Below, one piece after another: positions 18,147-25,954 of a DNA stretch of 47,807 nucleotides. Position 1 is the stretch's first letter. The number at the start of each line of letters is the position of its first letter. The stretch covers positions 1 through 47,807 of the IMG/VR virus record IMGVR_UViG_3300004463_000594; one strand, given 5' to 3'. The stretch is from a virus. Below the pieces are notes generated by a model. That model had not been told where the DNA came from and did no database searches. It saw nothing but the letters and a program-made list of their open reading frames with translations. The position numbers were made by a program, and so were the translations under genes.

Positions 18147-19128
18147 AAGATGCAGCACTCGTCAGGCGGTGCCGATAGAGCACCATCCGGATTTGCTTGG
18201 GTTCATAGACACGCTCCCACGAAGTGCCGGTGGCGAGCACGGTGTTGTCAGGACCACCGCCGACAGCAGCACCAACGTATCTGACACCCCTGGGATGCAG
18301 GACAAAATGCCTACGATTGATGAGGTAGTCCTCTCCAGCAAGTGAATCACGGTCGGTCTCGACCTGAGTCAGCTTCGTGCCATTCCCGTCAGCGTAGCCA
18401 ATTGCACCTGGCCCGAACAGGATCGTATCATATACGGCCGTGGCACCACTTCCGGTTACAGTAACCCCATCGTCCACAATCACGCGCTTGCCCATCAGGA
18501 ACGGCACGCGGACCTGGCTATCGGCGAAGGTTACGTAATCGATCAGATTCAGCTTGGCGAGCTGGCTTTCGACGGCGGAGTGCATCAGGACGGCGACGAC
18601 CTTGTCCTTGCTGTCCCCTAGCTTCTGGATGGCGTCGAGGTAGCCGACCGCAGTGATGGCCTGGCCGTTTGCGACCGCAGATACGTCATGGACGTTTGCG
18701 GCCATCGACGCGGAGGCAAAGACGCCGGTCAGCATTGCCTTGGTCGTGCGCTGCATGTCGCGTGCCCACCAGGCAGCAACCAGATCCCCGATCACGGAGG
18801 CCGGATCGCCACCGCTGAGGGCGGCGGCCAACTCATTGACGCCCCATGCCTTGCCTCGGGCCATGACGACGCACTGGTCCTGGGCAGAGGTGATCGGGTT
18901 GACGCTCAGAGCCGCGCCAGTCGCGGAGAGGACTTCCGACTCGCCGGTCAAATCCTGCCAGAACGGCATATTGAGGGTATTGCCGCCATCGGAGAAGAAT
19001 CCGTTGAGGTCACCGACGGGCTGAACGATACCGCTCGTCCACAGCTCGGAGAGTTCAGCGGTCCTATTTACAACGTAGGGGACCCAGCGCTCCGGAACGA
19101 TAATATTTGCTAGGCGTGTGCTTGCCAT
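18145..19128 (-). CDS. major capsid protein (327 aa)
   Basis: Starts MASTRLANIIVPERWVPYV after GGGAGTAAGTC. Size, position directly after the scaffold gene and the sequence pattern fit an HK97-fold coat: NMPFWQDLTGESEVLSATGA near 55-75, WGVNELAAALSGGDP, then VLMHSAVESQLAKLNLIDY near 180-200 and a C-terminal P-domain-like region (VRYVGAAVGGGPDN). Family members form the icosahedral shell. A hairpin lies upstream (19235-19260) and another overlaps the stop, which could adjust its expression relative to scaffold. Confidence 0.85.
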   Translation of the reverse strand: MASTRLANIIVPERWVPYVVNRTAELSELWTSGIVQPVGDLNGFFSDGGNTLNMPFWQDLTGESEVLSATGAALSVNPITSAQDQCVVMARGKAWGVNELAAALSGGDPASVIGDLVAAWWARDMQRTTKAMLTGVFASASMAANVHDVSAVANGQAITAVGYLDAIQKLGDSKDKVVAVLMHSAVESQLAKLNLIDYVTFADSQVRVPFLMGKRVIVDDGVTVTGSGATAVYDTILFGPGAIGYADGNGTKLTQVETDRDSLAGEDYLINRRHFVLHPRGVRYVGAAVGGGPDNTVLATGTSWERVYEPKQIRMVLYRHRLTSAAS

Positions 19129-19234
19129 GACTTACTCCCGGTGGAGTTGAGGGGTGCGAGGAAATCGGTGGGACAGGCCACCGGGTCGTCGGCGCGCTCG
19201 GCACCGGACGTTCTTGACACGGCACAGCGTTTCC

Positions 19235-19260
19235 GCCGCCTTCCGGGGTTGGAAGGCGGC
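19235..19260 (-). other. 10-bp GC-rich stem-loop between scaffold and capsid
   Basis: GCCGCCTTCC and GGAAGGCGGC around a 6-base loop, a perfect 10-bp stem with no T-run on either strand. Probably an mRNA structure (partial termination, RNA processing or stability) rather than a classical terminator. Confidence 0.6.
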
Positions 19261-19282
19261 GGGTCGTGGTCCGTGGTCTGGG

Positions 19283-20149
19283 TTAGGCCGCTTTCGGCGG
19301 GTGGATCGCGTGAACAGTGGAACCGGCGGCGGTCGCCATGGCCTCTGCCTTAGCCATGCCTTCCTTCAAGATGTATTCCGACTGCTTGGTGATGTTCCAA
19401 TTGTCCCTGGTCCAGGGGTTGACCGGGCCGCCAGGGATGTTAGAGCCGATGGCGCCCATACCGTGGGCGCGCTCGAAGAACCAGGGGGCGGAATCACGCA
19501 GCGTGCGCGATGCCCATTCCTTCGGGGTCAGCGGATCGACGCCGTTTTCACCGAACACGATCTCGCCGTTGCGTACCAGGATCGGCACCTTCTTGTCCGA
19601 CAACTGCCAGCCTTCGCGAGTCGCTTGGTCCAGGATGTTCGGGATCGCGCCGGGGATGGCGTTGGAGGCCAGGGCGGCGTCCTGGATGGCACGGGAGATG
19701 ATGATCCGTTCGTTCTCGTGGACGGCGGCGGCCAGTTCCGCCTCTCTCTTGTTGAGGGCCTCGGACAACGCCCGGATCTGGCCTTCGCTGGCCGACTTCA
19801 TTTCCTGGGTGCGCTGCTCGACGGCTTTCTCGAAGCCATCCTTCTCGATCAGGTCCTTGTCCTTGACCCGCTGGCGCAGCTTGGTCAATTCCTCGTATTC
19901 CTGACGGAGCTTGTCGGCATCCTCGTTGATCGTCCGATAGACGGTCAACTGCCGCTCCAGGTCTGCCTTTTCCTTATTCAGGTTCGTGTTGTTGCCGCGA
20001 AACTCGTCGAATTTTTCCTTCGGGACAACGTTGTCGACGAACAGGCGGAAGGAGCCGCCGTCCTCGGTCTCCGCGTAATACTCACGCAGGGATTCCGGGA
20101 CTTTCTCAAGATTGTCGACGACGTAGGGAAGGGGGGCTTGGCTTGCCAT
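19283..20149 (-). CDS. scaffold protein (288 aa)
   Basis: ATG 20149 (MASQAPLPYVVDNLEKVPES) with GGAGG upstream. The middle (residues about 50-160) is a long charged coiled coil (KADLERQLTVYRTINEDADK, LTKLRQRVKDKD, QTQEMKSASEGQI-like), flanked by an N-terminal FRLFVDNVVP segment and a C-terminal WFFERAHGMG/DNWNITKQ part. This helical profile, and its place just before the coat gene, are typical of capsid scaffolds, which assemble the procapsid and are then lost. Confidence 0.8.
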   Translation of the reverse strand: MASQAPLPYVVDNLEKVPESLREYYAETEDGGSFRLFVDNVVPKEKFDEFRGNNTNLNKEKADLERQLTVYRTINEDADKLRQEYEELTKLRQRVKDKDLIEKDGFEKAVEQRTQEMKSASEGQIRALSEALNKREAELAAAVHENERIIISRAIQDAALASNAIPGAIPNILDQATREGWQLSDKKVPILVRNGEIVFGENGVDPLTPKEWASRTLRDSAPWFFERAHGMGAIGSNIPGGPVNPWTRDNWNITKQSEYILKEGMAKAEAMATAAGSTVHAIHPPKAA

Positions 20150-20299
20150 GGAAACGACCTCCGGTCGCTGCCCGTCACCGGCGCGGCGCGGCGCGGCTCT
20201 GCTCTGTCGATGCGGGACTGGTTGCAGGAAACCGGCCGGATGGCGGCCGGGCAGGTCACGCCGTTCTTTGGCGGCGTCGGCACTGCCGAGGCTGGGCAC

Positions 20300-20354
20300 A
20301 AAAAAAGCCCCGGCGCCTGATCCGACCAGAAGTCTGGCTCGGGAGGGCGGGGCT
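20300..20354 (-). terminator. intrinsic terminator upstream of the scaffold gene
   Basis: Minus strand: arms AGCCCCG and CGGGGCT with an inner hairpin (GCCAGA/TCTGG-like) and a run of seven T. It lies between the 96-aa gene and the scaffold gene. Confidence 0.8.
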
Positions 20355-20411
20355 GGAACGACGGGCATGTTCTGAACGAAACCGTGTTTCGAACGGAACT
20401 ATACGGGGTGA

Positions 20412-20440
20412 TCTATACCGTCATATGCCTTTCGACGCAA
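20412..20440 (-). promoter_or_regulatory. possible sigma70 promoter ahead of the scaffold-capsid unit
   Basis: Minus strand TTGCGT, 17-base spacer, TATAGA. It is upstream of the terminator at 20300-20354, so any transcript would meet that terminator after about 55 bases; weak motif, low confidence. Confidence 0.3.
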
Positions 20441-20503
20441 GGACTTTCCATCAGGAGATTAGCGGAAAGTCATAGAAAACCAATCGCGGCTGTGATCAGA
20501 TAG

Positions 20504-20794
20504 TCAATCTCCGCTATCGCGTGCCAGTTCGTAGAGATGGTAGTGCAGCAGACCGGCGTATTCCATGTTCGTGCCCCCAGCACAGTAATGGTAGATCTGC
20601 TCCGTTCCGTTTTCGGTTGGCTGGGACAGGCAGATATACATGACCTCGGGGTTGCGACGGCCTTCCGCGATATCCCGAAGCAGTTTCTCGGCGGCTTCCC
20701 GAGGCGTCCAGAGGGTCGAGTTTCTTTCCCGCTCGGCCCGAACCTCATTGAAGCTGACAATCTTGGAATCCTCTACCTGGGGATCGGCGATCAT
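20504..20794 (-). CDS. small phage protein, unknown (96 aa)
   Basis: MIADPQVEDSKIVSFNEVRAE, then a helical region (PREAAEKLLRDIAEGRR) and a beta/Cys segment (MYICLSQPTENGTEQIYHYC) leading to HLYELARDSGD. Good ribosome site (GAGGAAA). Pattern recalls small phage proteins that follow head-morphogenesis genes; no firm family. Confidence 0.7.
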   Translation of the reverse strand: MIADPQVEDSKIVSFNEVRAERERNSTLWTPREAAEKLLRDIAEGRRNPEVMYICLSQPTENGTEQIYHYCAGGTNMEYAGLLHYHLYELARDSGD

Positions 20795-20816
20795 GGGATT
20801 TCCTCTGGAGAAGACA

Positions 20817-21023
20817 CTACTTTGAAAGAATTCGGTAGAGTATCTTGGGATACTCTTCCCTCAGCTTGGCGATGACGCCGCAACTGTTGCAGTAGTGGGT
20901 GTAGAGGGGTGGGGAGGTTTCGGTCGGTCCGATGTCATGGGATCTGAGCATGGTGCCGCGCCCACAGCGGTCGCAGACGTTCTCCATGCCGTAGACTTCG
21001 ATCCCGCATTCGCGTTCCGCCAT
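20817..21023 (-). CDS. zinc-ribbon small phage protein (68 aa)
   Basis: Start MAERECGIEVYGMENVC at 21023 overlaps the upstream stop (TGATG). Two Cys pairs, CDRC near residue 17-20 and CNSC near 47-50, with Gly/His spacing of a rubredoxin-like zinc ribbon. Likely metal-bound, nucleic-acid or protein binding. A longer frame upstream is Arg/Gly shadow. Confidence 0.75.
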   Translation of the reverse strand: MAERECGIEVYGMENVCDRCGRGTMLRSHDIGPTETSPPLYTHYCNSCGVIAKLREEYPKILYRILSK

Positions 21024-21274
21024 CAGTCCCTGCCCTCGATCACGGCTGTAGCGAAGGCAGCCAGTTCTTCCTGCAAGTCCTCGATCATCAAGATGTCCTC
21101 CTCTGTGGGAACCGCTTCCGGATTGGGAATGTCGAGAATGTTCATCAGGATGCAATGGGCGCCAGCGTAGTAGGCCCGCCGACAGGCCGCGGTTTCCAGC
21201 TCCGGCAGGGGAGCCATTACCCGATCCCGATAGGTGTCCCATCCGGCCGCAATCCGCTCGGCTTTCTGCCTCAT
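21023..21274 (-). CDS. small phage protein, unknown (83 aa)
   Basis: ATG 21274 (MRQKAERIAAGWDTYRDRV) with GAAGGA upstream; overlaps MuF-side sequence only in the untranslated gap. Helical with Cys at two positions (TAACRRAYYAGAHCILMNIL), ending ELAAFATAVIEGRD. No domain recognised; 34 bases after the MuF-like gene. Confidence 0.7.
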   Translation of the reverse strand: MRQKAERIAAGWDTYRDRVMAPLPELETAACRRAYYAGAHCILMNILDIPNPEAVPTEEDILMIEDLQEELAAFATAVIEGRD

Positions 21275-21308
21275 CAATTTGTCCTTCGGTTGGCGTATAT
21301 AGGGAACA

Positions 21309-22301
21309 TCAGAGACCCAGTAAGGTTCTCGCGGCTTGATAATCCAATGGACCAGGGTCCCGCTGCTCGCCACGGGCCGCGAGCCAGTCCTTGAGATCCG
21401 GTTCCGGCTTGGCTTTGCCGTCGAAATAGTCCTTGGCAAGGCGGCGTTTCAGACTGGGCGGCATGTCGTCGAATGCATGCATAACGGGAACAATATGGCT
21501 TCTGCACAACCAATGTAGTGGAGGCCGAGCAAACGGCAGGGTGTGACCGATCGGCATACCCTCCAGAGACCACAGTCGGTTGGACCTTTTGCGGCAGACA
21601 ACTGTAGTTCTGCTATCTATGATTGATAAATGCATATAAGCCCGGAACAATTCCGGATGGCGCTGGGTGACCTCGAACCGAACGAAATTGGCAACCGCAT
21701 GGTAGGTGCTACGGATCAGGCCCTCGGCATGGCGCGGCGGGGCCGAGAACAGGCTGCCGGGAGCGGTGTCCTTGATCACACCGACCAGATCCCCGGTACC
21801 TGGTTCCTTGCCGACCTGGGTCAATCGCAGGGCATCCTCCAGGACGCGACGGGTTCTGAATTTTAAGTCCTCTGCCTGCCGCTGCCACCATTCCATGACG
21901 CTGGCGCCGATGATGGTGGTCTCCTTGCGGACAAGTGTGAGGGCGGGTTTGTCCAGGGCGCGGGACAGGCCCTTGATCAGAAGCAACGCTGCCAGCAAGG
22001 TAGACAGGCTGTCCTGGGACAAGGTGGCGGCATCGTCCAGGTCTGCGTTGACACGGTTCCCGATATCCCGATAGGCCGCCTCGATGGCCTTGTCTATTTC
22101 CTCAACCAGAGCCTCAAGCCGGGCACGACGGCTGCTGTCCCGCACAACCGCAGTCGGGTCGATCCGGATCACCAGGATCGCCAACTCATGGCTCAACGCC
22201 GTCAGCCTGTCCAGCACAACACCGAAGGAATGCTGGGCAAGCTGATCTAAAATGAGGGAGAGGCGGATTGCCTCATCCATCAGGTCGTCGGCGGCTGTCA
22301 T
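21309..22301 (-). CDS. phage Mu gpF-like (SPP1 gp7 type) minor head protein (330 aa)
   Basis: The C-terminal third carries the family signature: YMHLSIIDSRTTVVCRKRSN near 230-250, then PPLHWLCRSHIVPV near 272-286. The N-terminal two thirds are helical (DRLTALSHELAILVIRID). Family proteins sit inside the head near the portal and are needed for head assembly. The four-base overlap with the methyltransferase gene (ATGA) and the portal gene two genes away fit the usual head module. Confidence 0.85.
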   Translation of the reverse strand: MTAADDLMDEAIRLSLILDQLAQHSFGVVLDRLTALSHELAILVIRIDPTAVVRDSSRRARLEALVEEIDKAIEAAYRDIGNRVNADLDDAATLSQDSLSTLLAALLLIKGLSRALDKPALTLVRKETTIIGASVMEWWQRQAEDLKFRTRRVLEDALRLTQVGKEPGTGDLVGVIKDTAPGSLFSAPPRHAEGLIRSTYHAVANFVRFEVTQRHPELFRAYMHLSIIDSRTTVVCRKRSNRLWSLEGMPIGHTLPFARPPLHWLCRSHIVPVMHAFDDMPPSLKRRLAKDYFDGKAKPEPDLKDWLAARGEQRDPGPLDYQAARTLLGL

Positions 22302-23143
22302 TTTTTCGGAGAGGTCCGGGTCACCAGAAAGACCATAGAGTTTTCGGAGTAAGGGGTAAGCGGCTCCGCTTTGAAATGGGGGTTTTTCTTAAGAAACTCG
22401 GTAAACGCTCTTTTCTCTCCAAGGTTCTTCTCATCTAGTCCGCCGGATTTCCAGTCATCGAACAGGATGACAGAGTGGGAGGCCAGCAGAGGGCCGACGA
22501 AAGTCAGCGCCTCCTTGGCCGAGGTATAGAGATCGCTGTCTATCATGACAATGCCGACATTGCCTAACTTAAACTGCTCGATTAGAGACCTGTTGAGAGT
22601 TTGTGAAAACCAACCTCTGACCAGGTAGGTTCGGCTCCAGTCAACGCCACGCCGACTCATCAGACGGGTGGCAAACTCGATCGGAGAGGCGAGTTGGCCG
22701 GAACTCCATAGCTTGGCGTCCTGGTGGTCCGCTTCGGGCGGCAGACCCTCGAAGCTATCGAAGCCGAACAGTCTGACTGCTGTCTCCCCGGTGGCGGTCA
22801 GGGCATCATGCATGCAGGCCATCGACGAGCCGAAGCAGACGCCGAATTCCAGATAGTCACCGATATAGCGGTTCGTGCCAGGAATGTCGGTCCGAACCTC
22901 CTGGAGTTTCCGGATCGCGGAAACCATGCACTGGGTCAGTTCCCGTTCCGGGACAAGACCCTTGCCTTCGAGGGCGCAACGGTGCATCCGGCGCAGGTAG
23001 CGCCGCCGAGAGATCCAGCGCAGCGGCTCCAGCAGATGCAGGCGATGAAGAAGGCGGTAGAGCGGCTTGTCGAGATGCGGCGGCAGCAGTGAACTGGACG
23101 GTTCGGTGACGGTAGCTTCCTTCGGATCTTCCGCGATGGTCAT
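22298..23143 (-). CDS. TylF/macrocin-type O-methyltransferase homologue (281 aa)
   Basis: SAM-dependent methyltransferase family also found in macrolide and sugar-modifying enzymes. Visible motifs: YLEFGVCFGSSMA (97-109), the glycine-containing SAM loop; FGFDSFEGLPP (127-136); IDSDLYTSAKEAL (201-213) and ILFDDWKSGG (226-235) with the acidic residues that bind the metal/substrate in this family. The first about 70 residues are an Arg-rich, Pro-containing extension. Presence inside a head-gene operon is unusual; it may modify a phage glycan, host surface sugar or small molecule. No acceptor can be deduced. Overlaps the MuF gene by ATGA. Confidence 0.8.
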   Translation of the reverse strand: MTIAEDPKEATVTEPSSSLLPPHLDKPLYRLLHRLHLLEPLRWISRRRYLRRMHRCALEGKGLVPERELTQCMVSAIRKLQEVRTDIPGTNRYIGDYLEFGVCFGSSMACMHDALTATGETAVRLFGFDSFEGLPPEADHQDAKLWSSGQLASPIEFATRLMSRRGVDWSRTYLVRGWFSQTLNRSLIEQFKLGNVGIVMIDSDLYTSAKEALTFVGPLLASHSVILFDDWKSGGLDEKNLGEKRAFTEFLKKNPHFKAEPLTPYSENSMVFLVTRTSPKK

Positions 23144-23267
23144 GTTTCCCCCTTATCGTTGGATTGCTGCATCGCATTCTTCAACGATTGGGAGTGGAAA
23201 AGGGTGATAAGTTTCCGTCCCCCGGTCCTCCGACAAAGAGGAGTATGAGGTCCGTCATGCTCCAGCG

Positions 23268-23528
23268 CTACCGGACACCTCCTCCGGACAGCCTCTCGTT
23301 GATGATGTAGAGCCGGATCGCCTTGTTGAGGTTGCCTGGCGTCCTAGCCTTAATCCGACTGGCGAGTTGGTTGATACTAAGGTCGTGGCGGATGGCATAG
23401 TTCCGGAACTCCTGCCACATCTCATCGGTCAAGGCAATGCTGGTTGGCTTTCCCTGAACGCTAAGGGAGCGCTTGCGCGGTCCCCGTTGACGAACCTCGT
23501 CGCCATCGTCGTGAAGGCTGTCTGTCAA
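23268..23528 (-). CDS. ribbon-helix-helix DNA-binding protein (86 aa)
   Basis: Residues about 28-78 (PTSIALTDEMWQEFRNYAIR then LSINQLASRI) match the RHH_4/Arc-type fold in which a beta strand binds DNA as a dimer. The start overlaps the portal stop (ATGA). A repressor located at this place could autoregulate the head operon, an inference only. Confidence 0.8.
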   Translation of the reverse strand: MTDSLHDDGDEVRQRGPRKRSLSVQGKPTSIALTDEMWQEFRNYAIRHDLSINQLASRIKARTPGNLNKAIRLYIINERLSGGGVR

Positions 23529-25066
23529 CCCGGTCCTCTCTGGTTATCCCGGCGCGGCGCTTTGACCGTGGTCTGGACGCCACCCGGCTGGCGCATCATC
23601 GGTCGTGCTCCGGCAGGCTGGTTACTCGGTGCCCTCGACGCGGTATTACCGGTAACGGAAGCAGCGGCACCAGTGGCTCCTGGCATACCGACCAGCATGG
23701 GCTTTTCATTCTCAAGGGCATCGACCAATTCCTCAAGGCTTTGTCCTGGCCGAACCAACTCGCCGCGCATCAGGTTCCAGGCGTAGTCCTCCAGGGTCAT
23801 CAGGCCCTCGCGCTTGGCGGTGACCAGGCCAAGCAGGTCCTGGCTGCTCATACCGCCCGCCTCGAAGTCCGTGTTGAGGGTGATCTGGCACTTTTCTGGA
23901 TCTTCGTCGACCAGCCGCGCCATCATCCGGATGGCCTGGGTGAAGGCTTCCGAGCACGACATGGCTATATCCGACAGAGAGGCGGTCTCGCCGCTGGAGC
24001 GGACGTTGAGAGCTTCTGCAGTCTCCGTGACGCGCTTCTTGTCCTCCAACATCTGGGCACCGAGCTTGCTCATATAGCGGTCGGTGCGATCCACCGCTCT
24101 TTCCAGAGCGCCGAGGCCGTCTCCCTGGAACTCCAGGTATTCTGCACTGGCCCCGGCGGGCAGCAGCCAGATGATGCTTTCAGAGATGACGAACTTGTGC
24201 TGATCGTCAGCATCGACGCCCTGTATCCACGGAACCGGGAAGGCGGTCTTGTGAAGGCCCGCATTGAGATCAACGGAAAACCGCCAGTGGTCGATATTGG
24301 CTTCCGCCATTGCCAGCATGGGCGGCTGGTCCGGCTCTGCGCGCTGGTTGCGCGGCCCGAGAAAGTAGAAGGGAATTTCCCGGATTGGCTGGCCGCCGAT
24401 CCGAATGGTGGGGCGCACCGTATCTCCATACTGGACATAAGCGCCATCCCGGTTCGGCACGATGAAACGTACCGTATAGAAACCCTCTCCATCCAGTTCC
24501 AGGATGCGAAAACGCGGCTTGTAGACAGAGCCGAAGCCATCCGGCGCCGGGATGTCGACGAACTCCTGAAGGATGACCTGGTCGAGCACCCGGACGCCAT
24601 CCACGATACGATGGCGCCAGTTGCGGATAGACTCAGCATTGTACCCGGCCATGAACGGGATCGGGGTCTTGGCAACAGTCTGGTCAAACTCTTCGAGATC
24701 GACCAGCACGCCGTAGCGTCCCTTGGTCAGAACCTCAAACGTGGCCCCCTTGGTGAAGGTATGAATGCTGTCCCCAGTGTTGGTGATGTTCTTCTCACGG
24801 GTAGACAGTCTCGTCGTCAGGGTGACCACTGGCTCCCGCCGGAAGATCTGGCCGATGAAGGCTGCCGCCGTCTTGGCAAGCGCCCCGTACCAGCTTCCGC
24901 GATTGATGTAGGCCAGGTATTCGTCGTCGTTCTTATGGCCGGTCAGCTTCGGCACATAGGTCTGACCGGCCCGGATCATGGCCTTGCGACCGCCGAGGCA
25001 GTCCGTGATCATTTGCCACTCGGGCATTCTTTCGAGATAGGCGGGATGAAGGTCCGTGACGGGCAT
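23525..25066 (-). CDS. portal protein, DUF4055-like (513 aa)
   Basis: Begins MPVTDLHPAYLERMPEWQMI. The body matches the DUF4055 portal layout: an N-terminal basic helical region (YLAYINRGSWYGALAKTAAA), a central beta/alpha core (PGRYGVLVDLEEF-like and RIVDGVRVLDQVILQEF) and a C-terminal wing with the long stretch TETAEALNVRSSGETASL before a disordered Pro/Arg-rich tail. The portal is the dodecameric DNA channel at the head vertex. Neighbours (TerL, MuF, scaffold, capsid) support the call. Confidence 0.85.
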   Translation of the reverse strand: MPVTDLHPAYLERMPEWQMITDCLGGRKAMIRAGQTYVPKLTGHKNDDEYLAYINRGSWYGALAKTAAAFIGQIFRREPVVTLTTRLSTREKNITNTGDSIHTFTKGATFEVLTKGRYGVLVDLEEFDQTVAKTPIPFMAGYNAESIRNWRHRIVDGVRVLDQVILQEFVDIPAPDGFGSVYKPRFRILELDGEGFYTVRFIVPNRDGAYVQYGDTVRPTIRIGGQPIREIPFYFLGPRNQRAEPDQPPMLAMAEANIDHWRFSVDLNAGLHKTAFPVPWIQGVDADDQHKFVISESIIWLLPAGASAEYLEFQGDGLGALERAVDRTDRYMSKLGAQMLEDKKRVTETAEALNVRSSGETASLSDIAMSCSEAFTQAIRMMARLVDEDPEKCQITLNTDFEAGGMSSQDLLGLVTAKREGLMTLEDYAWNLMRGELVRPGQSLEELVDALENEKPMLVGMPGATGAAASVTGNTASRAPSNQPAGARPMMRQPGGVQTTVKAPRRDNQRGPG

Positions 25067-25104
25067 GATGCGTCCTGTTCCGCGCCGAGCAAATCAGCGC
25101 AAGG

Positions 25105-25136
25105 TAAAGGGCCTGCCGGATGTCTCCGGAGGCCCT
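25105..25136 (-). terminator. terminator-like hairpin upstream of the portal gene
   Basis: Minus strand AGGGCCT and AGGCCCT arms with an inner CCGG/CCGG pairing, followed by TTTACC. The T run is short, so termination is probably partial. Confidence 0.6.
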
Positions 25137-25170
25137 GGGGTGGCGAATGGATTGTCTTGGGAGAGAAGGG

Positions 25171-25386
25171 TTAGAGGCGGGCCTTGAGGTTGGCCTCGAC
25201 CGCCTGAGCGATCTTTTCCGAGAAGTCCTTCCACGCCTGGGTCCGGTTGGTTCTGGCGACCCGGACCCGGTAGGTGGTGGCAGTGAAGACGAAGTAGGCG
25301 TCTTCCTTGGCATAGGTGATCGGCACCCGGACTTCCTTGCCGAGGACCTTGACCGTATGGTTGAGTTCGACCACGCCGTTAGCCAC
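25171..25386 (-). CDS. small phage protein, unknown (71 aa)
   Basis: GTG 25386 start; the codon overlaps the end of the upstream gene by 8 bases. Beta-rich N-terminal half (VVELNHTVKVLGKEVRVPIT, YFVFTATTYRVRV) and a C-terminal amphipathic helix (WKDFSEKIAQAVEANLKARL). Basic C-terminus. Located between the terminase-like gene and the portal. Confidence 0.7.
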   Translation of the reverse strand: MANGVVELNHTVKVLGKEVRVPITYAKEDAYFVFTATTYRVRVARTNRTQAWKDFSEKIAQAVEANLKARL

Positions 25387-25873
25387 GGCTGAGGGCTCGG
25401 GTGATGGCGGAGAAGTCCGGCCCCTTGGGCTTTTCCGGTTGGGCGGCGGTCTCCGCCAGGGAGGTTCCGACCGAGACCAGGCAGGTCCTGCCGGAGGATG
25501 ACATCAGGCGGGGCAACAGCATCTTGATCAGGCTGCGGTCCTGCCAGCTTGCCGGGTTGTGGAAGACCATGAAGGGCCAGTGCTGCGCGGCGATGGCGTT
25601 AACCTCCTCCAGACGGAGGATCGGGTGCAGGGAAAGCCGGGCGCCGCTGGGCAGGTCGAAGTGACAGGCGCCACCGGTAAATCGGGTTCTCCGGTAGCTC
25701 GGCAGCACACCGTCCTTTTCGGTCAGGCGGAGATAACGGTCGGCGTCCTTATGGCTGGAACAGAACACGACGCCATTGGCATCGGAGCCGTAGGTGGTCG
25801 CTTCAGCCCCCCAGAGACGCAGCGCGGCTTCGGGATCGCTGAGCATGACGCGTTTATGGCTGGATGGAATCAT
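25379..25873 (-). CDS. TerL ATPase-domain-like protein lacking the P-loop (164 aa)
   Basis: ATG 25873 has GGGAGA upstream. Residues about 25-125 align with the TerL ATPase core: YGSDANGVVF against YGADAKGVFF in TerL, then GACHFDLPSGARLSL against TWVFPNGAVLKL, and FMVFHNPASW against the Walker B context FLVFEEVTNW, followed by LMSSSGRTCLVSVG against the coupling-motif region. The Walker A GxxRGGGK is absent and the Walker B acidic pair is His-Asn here, so ATP hydrolysis is unlikely. A second such protein lies on the other side of terL at 30040..30492. Possibly a packaging accessory derived from TerL. Confidence 0.7.
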   Translation of the reverse strand: MIPSSHKRVMLSDPEAALRLWGAEATTYGSDANGVVFCSSHKDADRYLRLTEKDGVLPSYRRTRFTGGACHFDLPSGARLSLHPILRLEEVNAIAAQHWPFMVFHNPASWQDRSLIKMLLPRLMSSSGRTCLVSVGTSLAETAAQPEKPKGPDFSAITRALSRG

Positions 25874-25954
25874 CTGATGTCTCCCGGATGGTCTGCTCCC
25901 CGGCGCTCCACGATGGACGACGGCAGTCCTGGAAGAACGCACGACGGGACGATG

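Noticed and set aside
23181-23258. 25-codon minus frame between the methyltransferase and the ribbon-helix-helix gene
   Set aside because: Ribosome site is too close to the ATG and no homology can be judged.
23741-25174. 477-codon plus-strand open frame
   Set aside because: Antisense of the portal gene; stays open through codon bias only.
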